Shown here: positions 5,774-7,977 of the stretch, piece by piece
Numbering within the stretch: the stretch's first letter is position 1
How the letters are laid out: the number at the start of each line of letters is the position of its first letter
Assembly: GCA_016762975.1 (NCBI GenBank)
Contig: JAESUV010000206.1
Span: 8,109-16,085 of the forward strand
Length of the DNA: 7,977 nt
Reading direction: 5' to 3'
DNA from: Gammaproteobacteria bacterium
GTDB lineage: Bacteria; Pseudomonadota; Gammaproteobacteria; Pseudomonadales; Pseudohongiellaceae
Made by a program: the position numbers and the translations under genes
Notes under the pieces: generated by a model
The model's input: the letters and a program-made list of their open reading frames with translations, nothing else
Database searches by the model: none
What the model was told of the DNA's origin: nothing

Positions 5774-6688
5774 ATGTATCTACAACATTTTGGTTTGCGG
5801 GAATTGCCTTTTTCCCTTACGCCAAACACACATTTTTTCTTGAACATGGCTAGCTACCATAAAGCCTACAATATGCTTATGGTGTCTCTCTCTAATGCAG
5901 AGGGATTTATAAAAATCGTAGGTGAGGTAGGTACGGGCAAGACAATGCTGTGCCGAAAGGTCTTGAATACCCTCGAGGAAGACAAAGAGAACTATGTAAC
6001 GGCGTATATTCCTAATCCGGTTCTAAGCCCTAAAGGGTTGTTTCTAGCATTCGCCGAAGAGCTGAACATAGAGATAGATCAAGACGTTGGACACCATCGG
6101 CTGCTCAAGGCTATTACCGAAAAGCTGGTTGAGTTCTCTGCTGAAAACAAGCAAGTAGTATTGTTCATAGACGAGGCACATGCGATGCCTGAGCAGACAC
6201 TTGAGGCCTTGAGGCTGCTCACCAATATTGAAACGGAGCAGGTGAAACTGTTTCAGGTAGTGCTATTTGCACAACCAGAACTAGACGTATTATTGAGTCA
6301 ACCCTCGTTAAGGCAGCTAAGGCAGCGCATTACTTTTTCATTTGAAATCGAGGCTCTAGATCGCAATGGGGTTGAACGCTATGTGGTTCATCGCCTAGCT
6401 ACTGCCGGATACAACGGCCCATTTTTATTCTCTAAACGAGCGCTAGATTTTCTATATAGAACGAGCGATGGCATTCCGCGTGTAATTAACATCCTTAGTC
6501 ATAAAGCCTTGATGGTTGCATTTGGCAAAGGCGAGAGGATGGTTCAAATAGATCATGTTAAAAGTGCTGCAGATGACACTGAGGGCGTGAGCCCGGCAAC
6601 TAGGGGCTACATGCCTGTGTTAATAGCCTTCGGTGCACTCTTGATTGGCGCGGTGTTGGCATTCTATCTCGGTGGATTCTACAAATGA
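5774..6688 (+). CDS. mshM: MshM, GspA/ExeA-type AAA+ ATPase with C-terminal membrane anchor
   Basis: MshM is an AAA+ ATPase related to ExeA/GspA, which in type II secretion helps the secretin multimerise and pass the peptidoglycan; MshM probably does the same for MshL. The 304-residue protein opens with MYLQHFGLRELPFSLTPNT, a typical ExeA/MshM N-terminus. It shows Walker A GEVGTGKT (50-57) and Walker B VVLFIDEAH (128-136). Sensor/arginine segments appear as LRQLRQRI and GIPRVINILSHKAL. A membrane segment covers about 280-299 (PVLIAFGALLIGAVLAFYL), with only a few residues beyond. Compared with ExeA it lacks a long periplasmic peptidoglycan-binding tail, as is usual for MshM. ATG 5774 was chosen because AGGAA at 5761-5765 lies eight bases upstream and the protein then begins exactly at the conserved motif. 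mshL ends 16 bp before. Confidence 0.92.
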   Translation: MYLQHFGLRELPFSLTPNTHFFLNMASYHKAYNMLMVSLSNAEGFIKIVGEVGTGKTMLCRKVLNTLEEDKENYVTAYIPNPVLSPKGLFLAFAEELNIEIDQDVGHHRLLKAITEKLVEFSAENKQVVLFIDEAHAMPEQTLEALRLLTNIETEQVKLFQVVLFAQPELDVLLSQPSLRQLRQRITFSFEIEALDRNGVERYVVHRLATAGYNGPFLFSKRALDFLYRTSDGIPRVINILSHKALMVAFGKGERMVQIDHVKSAADDTEGVSPATRGYMPVLIAFGALLIGAVLAFYLGGFYK

Positions 6689-7812
6689 GCCTAGTGAATA
6701 ACATGCTGCGCGACCTGGATCAGCGTAGAAAAGAATCGAGCAGTTCTGGTGGTAGGGTCAAACTGATGCCTGTCACTGAATATATTAGTGATGAAGGCAG
6801 AGGGTTTCTTCCCTATATTCTGCTAGGTATGGTTTTGCTTACAGCTGCATTGGTTTATTACTGGTATGTAGTGAAACAAGTGAGTTCCGAGCAGCAATTA
6901 GATATTCAGGTTAGATCTCCGGCGTCGAGCCTACTTGTCGATTCGGAACAGCTCATTCAGGAAATCGAGGAATCGATAATATTGAATGAAGAAGCGCTTG
7001 AACACGAACAAGACGTGGCTGAGTCCACTCCGGCGCTGAGCCGGCGATCACTGGCATCACTTGTAGAGTCGCGCGTTAGCACTGTTCAGTCAGAGGGAAA
7101 TTTGCTTGCCGAGAATACGGCGCTATCGCCCCCCTCGAATCAAGTGGTTCTAGAAGTCGAATCACCTGCAATTGAGGCAGATCCAGCTTTAGTGCGAAGC
7201 AGTCCAATTCAGTCGGTAAAAGAGGCGCCTAAATTCTCAAATGAACAATTGGATACGATCGCGGTGCAAGAAGCGCTGCGGCAAATTTCCGATGGTAATA
7301 TTGAGGATGCGAACGAGACGCTCGCAAATTTCATAGCCATCAATCGGTATGCGCACCAATCGCGCGAGACCTATGCAAAGCTATTGATGAGCCGAGGATA
7401 TCTGGAACAAGCCAACACGCTCATCGATGTGGGTATTGAACTCGCGCCTAATCATTCAGGGTTTAAGAAAGTAAAGGCTCGACTACTAATGAGCGTCGGA
7501 GAAATTGCCGAAGCGGTTAGCCTATTAATAAATCGTGCTCCTGATATCGCTGACGACTCTGAGTACCATGACTTGCTCGCATCTGCACAGCTATCGAGTA
7601 GAGATTTCTCTGGAGCAGTAATAAGTTATCGAGGCTTAGTCCAGCATGATCAGACGCAAGGCAAGTGGTGGTACGGTTTTGCTGCGGCACATGATCAACT
7701 AGGAAATCTAGGAGAAGCTAGGCAGGCGTATTCTCAGGCGATGCAGTATTCCAACTTAAGTGCGAATCTGCGTCGCCGAAGTCAAGAGAGGCTTGGCGCT
7801 CTTAGCCGGTAA
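6685..7812 (+). CDS. mshN: MshN, membrane-anchored TPR pilus biogenesis protein
   Basis: The 375-residue product begins MSLVNNMLRDLDQRRKE, the hallmark N-terminus of MshN. One membrane segment follows at about 42-63 (LPYILLGMVLLTAALVYYWYVV). An acidic, Ser/Pro-rich and probably disordered linker covers about 65-185. A C-terminal array of helix pairs at about 190-372 is consistent with tetratricopeptide repeats; examples are the stretches around ALRQISDGNIEDANETLANF, YLEQANTLIDVGIELAPNHS, and WWYGFAAAHDQLGNLGEARQAY. GspB, partner of GspA, has a comparable short N-terminal motif and anchor, so MshN may pair with MshM; this is inference. Its ATG overlaps the mshM stop as ATGA, with GGTGGA at 6671-6676 eight bases upstream. 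The exact biochemical role in pilus assembly is not established. Confidence 0.9.
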   Translation: MSLVNNMLRDLDQRRKESSSSGGRVKLMPVTEYISDEGRGFLPYILLGMVLLTAALVYYWYVVKQVSSEQQLDIQVRSPASSLLVDSEQLIQEIEESIILNEEALEHEQDVAESTPALSRRSLASLVESRVSTVQSEGNLLAENTALSPPSNQVVLEVESPAIEADPALVRSSPIQSVKEAPKFSNEQLDTIAVQEALRQISDGNIEDANETLANFIAINRYAHQSRETYAKLLMSRGYLEQANTLIDVGIELAPNHSGFKKVKARLLMSVGEIAEAVSLLINRAPDIADDSEYHDLLASAQLSSRDFSGAVISYRGLVQHDQTQGKWWYGFAAAHDQLGNLGEARQAYSQAMQYSNLSANLRRRSQERLGALSR

Positions 7813-7818
7813 TTCGAT

Positions 7819-7977
7819 ATGGCTATTGTTAAGCAAAAAATCAGGATCGGCGAGCTACTTGTAAGTAGCGGTGCGCTGACGCAAGAGCGGTTGAACTTAG
7901 CCGTCGAACGCCAGAAACAGACCGGGCAGCGCCTAGGCCAAGTTATTATCGAACTTGGCTTTCTTACGACAGAACAA
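7819..7977 (+). CDS. mshE: MshE, c-di-GMP-binding pilus extension ATPase (N-terminal 53 residues only)
   Basis: MshE is the hexameric GspE/PilB-type ATPase that drives pilus extension. Only the first 53 codons are in the window, running open to the last base. They fall within the MshEN domain. Two similar halves are visible: KIRIGELLVSSGALTQERLNLAV (about 7-29) and QRLGQVIIELGFLTTEQ (37-53), each with the Arg-x-Gly core (R9/G11 and R38/G40) followed by hydrophobic residues. In Vibrio cholerae MshE this domain binds cyclic di-GMP and couples pilus extension to it. The ATG at 7819 is six bases after the mshN stop with no strong ribosome binding site, suggesting coupled translation. Similar MshEN domains occur in GspE/PilB and some other proteins, but position after mshN makes MshE by far the best call. 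The Walker motifs lie outside the window. Confidence 0.92.
   Translation, partial: MAIVKQKIRIGELLVSSGALTQERLNLAVERQKQTGQRLGQVIIELGFLTTEQ

Overview
The window looks like chromosomal DNA from a gammaproteobacterium of moderate GC content. The evidence is a SecB export chaperone, a TrmL tRNA methyltransferase very close to the E. coli type, and a collinear block of MSHA-type (mannose-sensitive haemagglutinin) type IV pilus biogenesis genes in the order known from Vibrio and Shewanella. Genus cannot be assigned from sequence reading alone.

Layout. Positions 1-438 hold the 3' part of secB (+), whose start lies outside the window. trmL (444-908, -) converges on it with only 5 bp between the stop codons. 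Positions 909-1258 are a 350-bp non-coding divergent region between trmL and the pilus genes. It contains several short inverted repeats, a plausible promoter for trmL, and a leader with potential secondary structure before the pilus genes. From 1259 to the right edge, all genes are on the + strand: mshI, mshI2 (PilN-like), mshJ, mshK, mshL, mshM, mshN and the first 53 codons of mshE. Junctions overlap by 1-8 bp or are separated by 52 bp or less, so the block reads as one operon continuing past the window, where mshG, mshF and the pilin genes would be expected.

How the genes work together. MshI (actin-like, PilM family), MshI2 (PilN-like), MshJ (PilO-like) and MshK (PilP/GspC-like) are expected to form the inner-membrane platform and periplasmic connector. 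MshL is the outer-membrane lipoprotein secretin. MshM is a membrane-anchored AAA+ ATPase of the GspA/ExeA type. MshN is a membrane-anchored TPR protein. MshE is the extension ATPase, and its N-terminal MshEN domain is known in Vibrio cholerae to bind cyclic di-GMP, so the pilus is probably controlled by c-di-GMP.

Points of interest. The mshL start is ambiguous: a strong ribosome binding site faces a TTG, while the sensible lipoprotein start is a downstream ATG overlapping the stop of a 9-codon reading frame. MshL carries a Gly/Asn/Gln-rich insert with five perfect Asn-Gly-Gln repeats. The mshK start is best placed at a GTG. mshH, the usual upstream neighbour in Vibrio and Shewanella, is not in front of mshI. 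I see no clearly undescribed system; this is mainly a well-known pilus locus with some local oddities.
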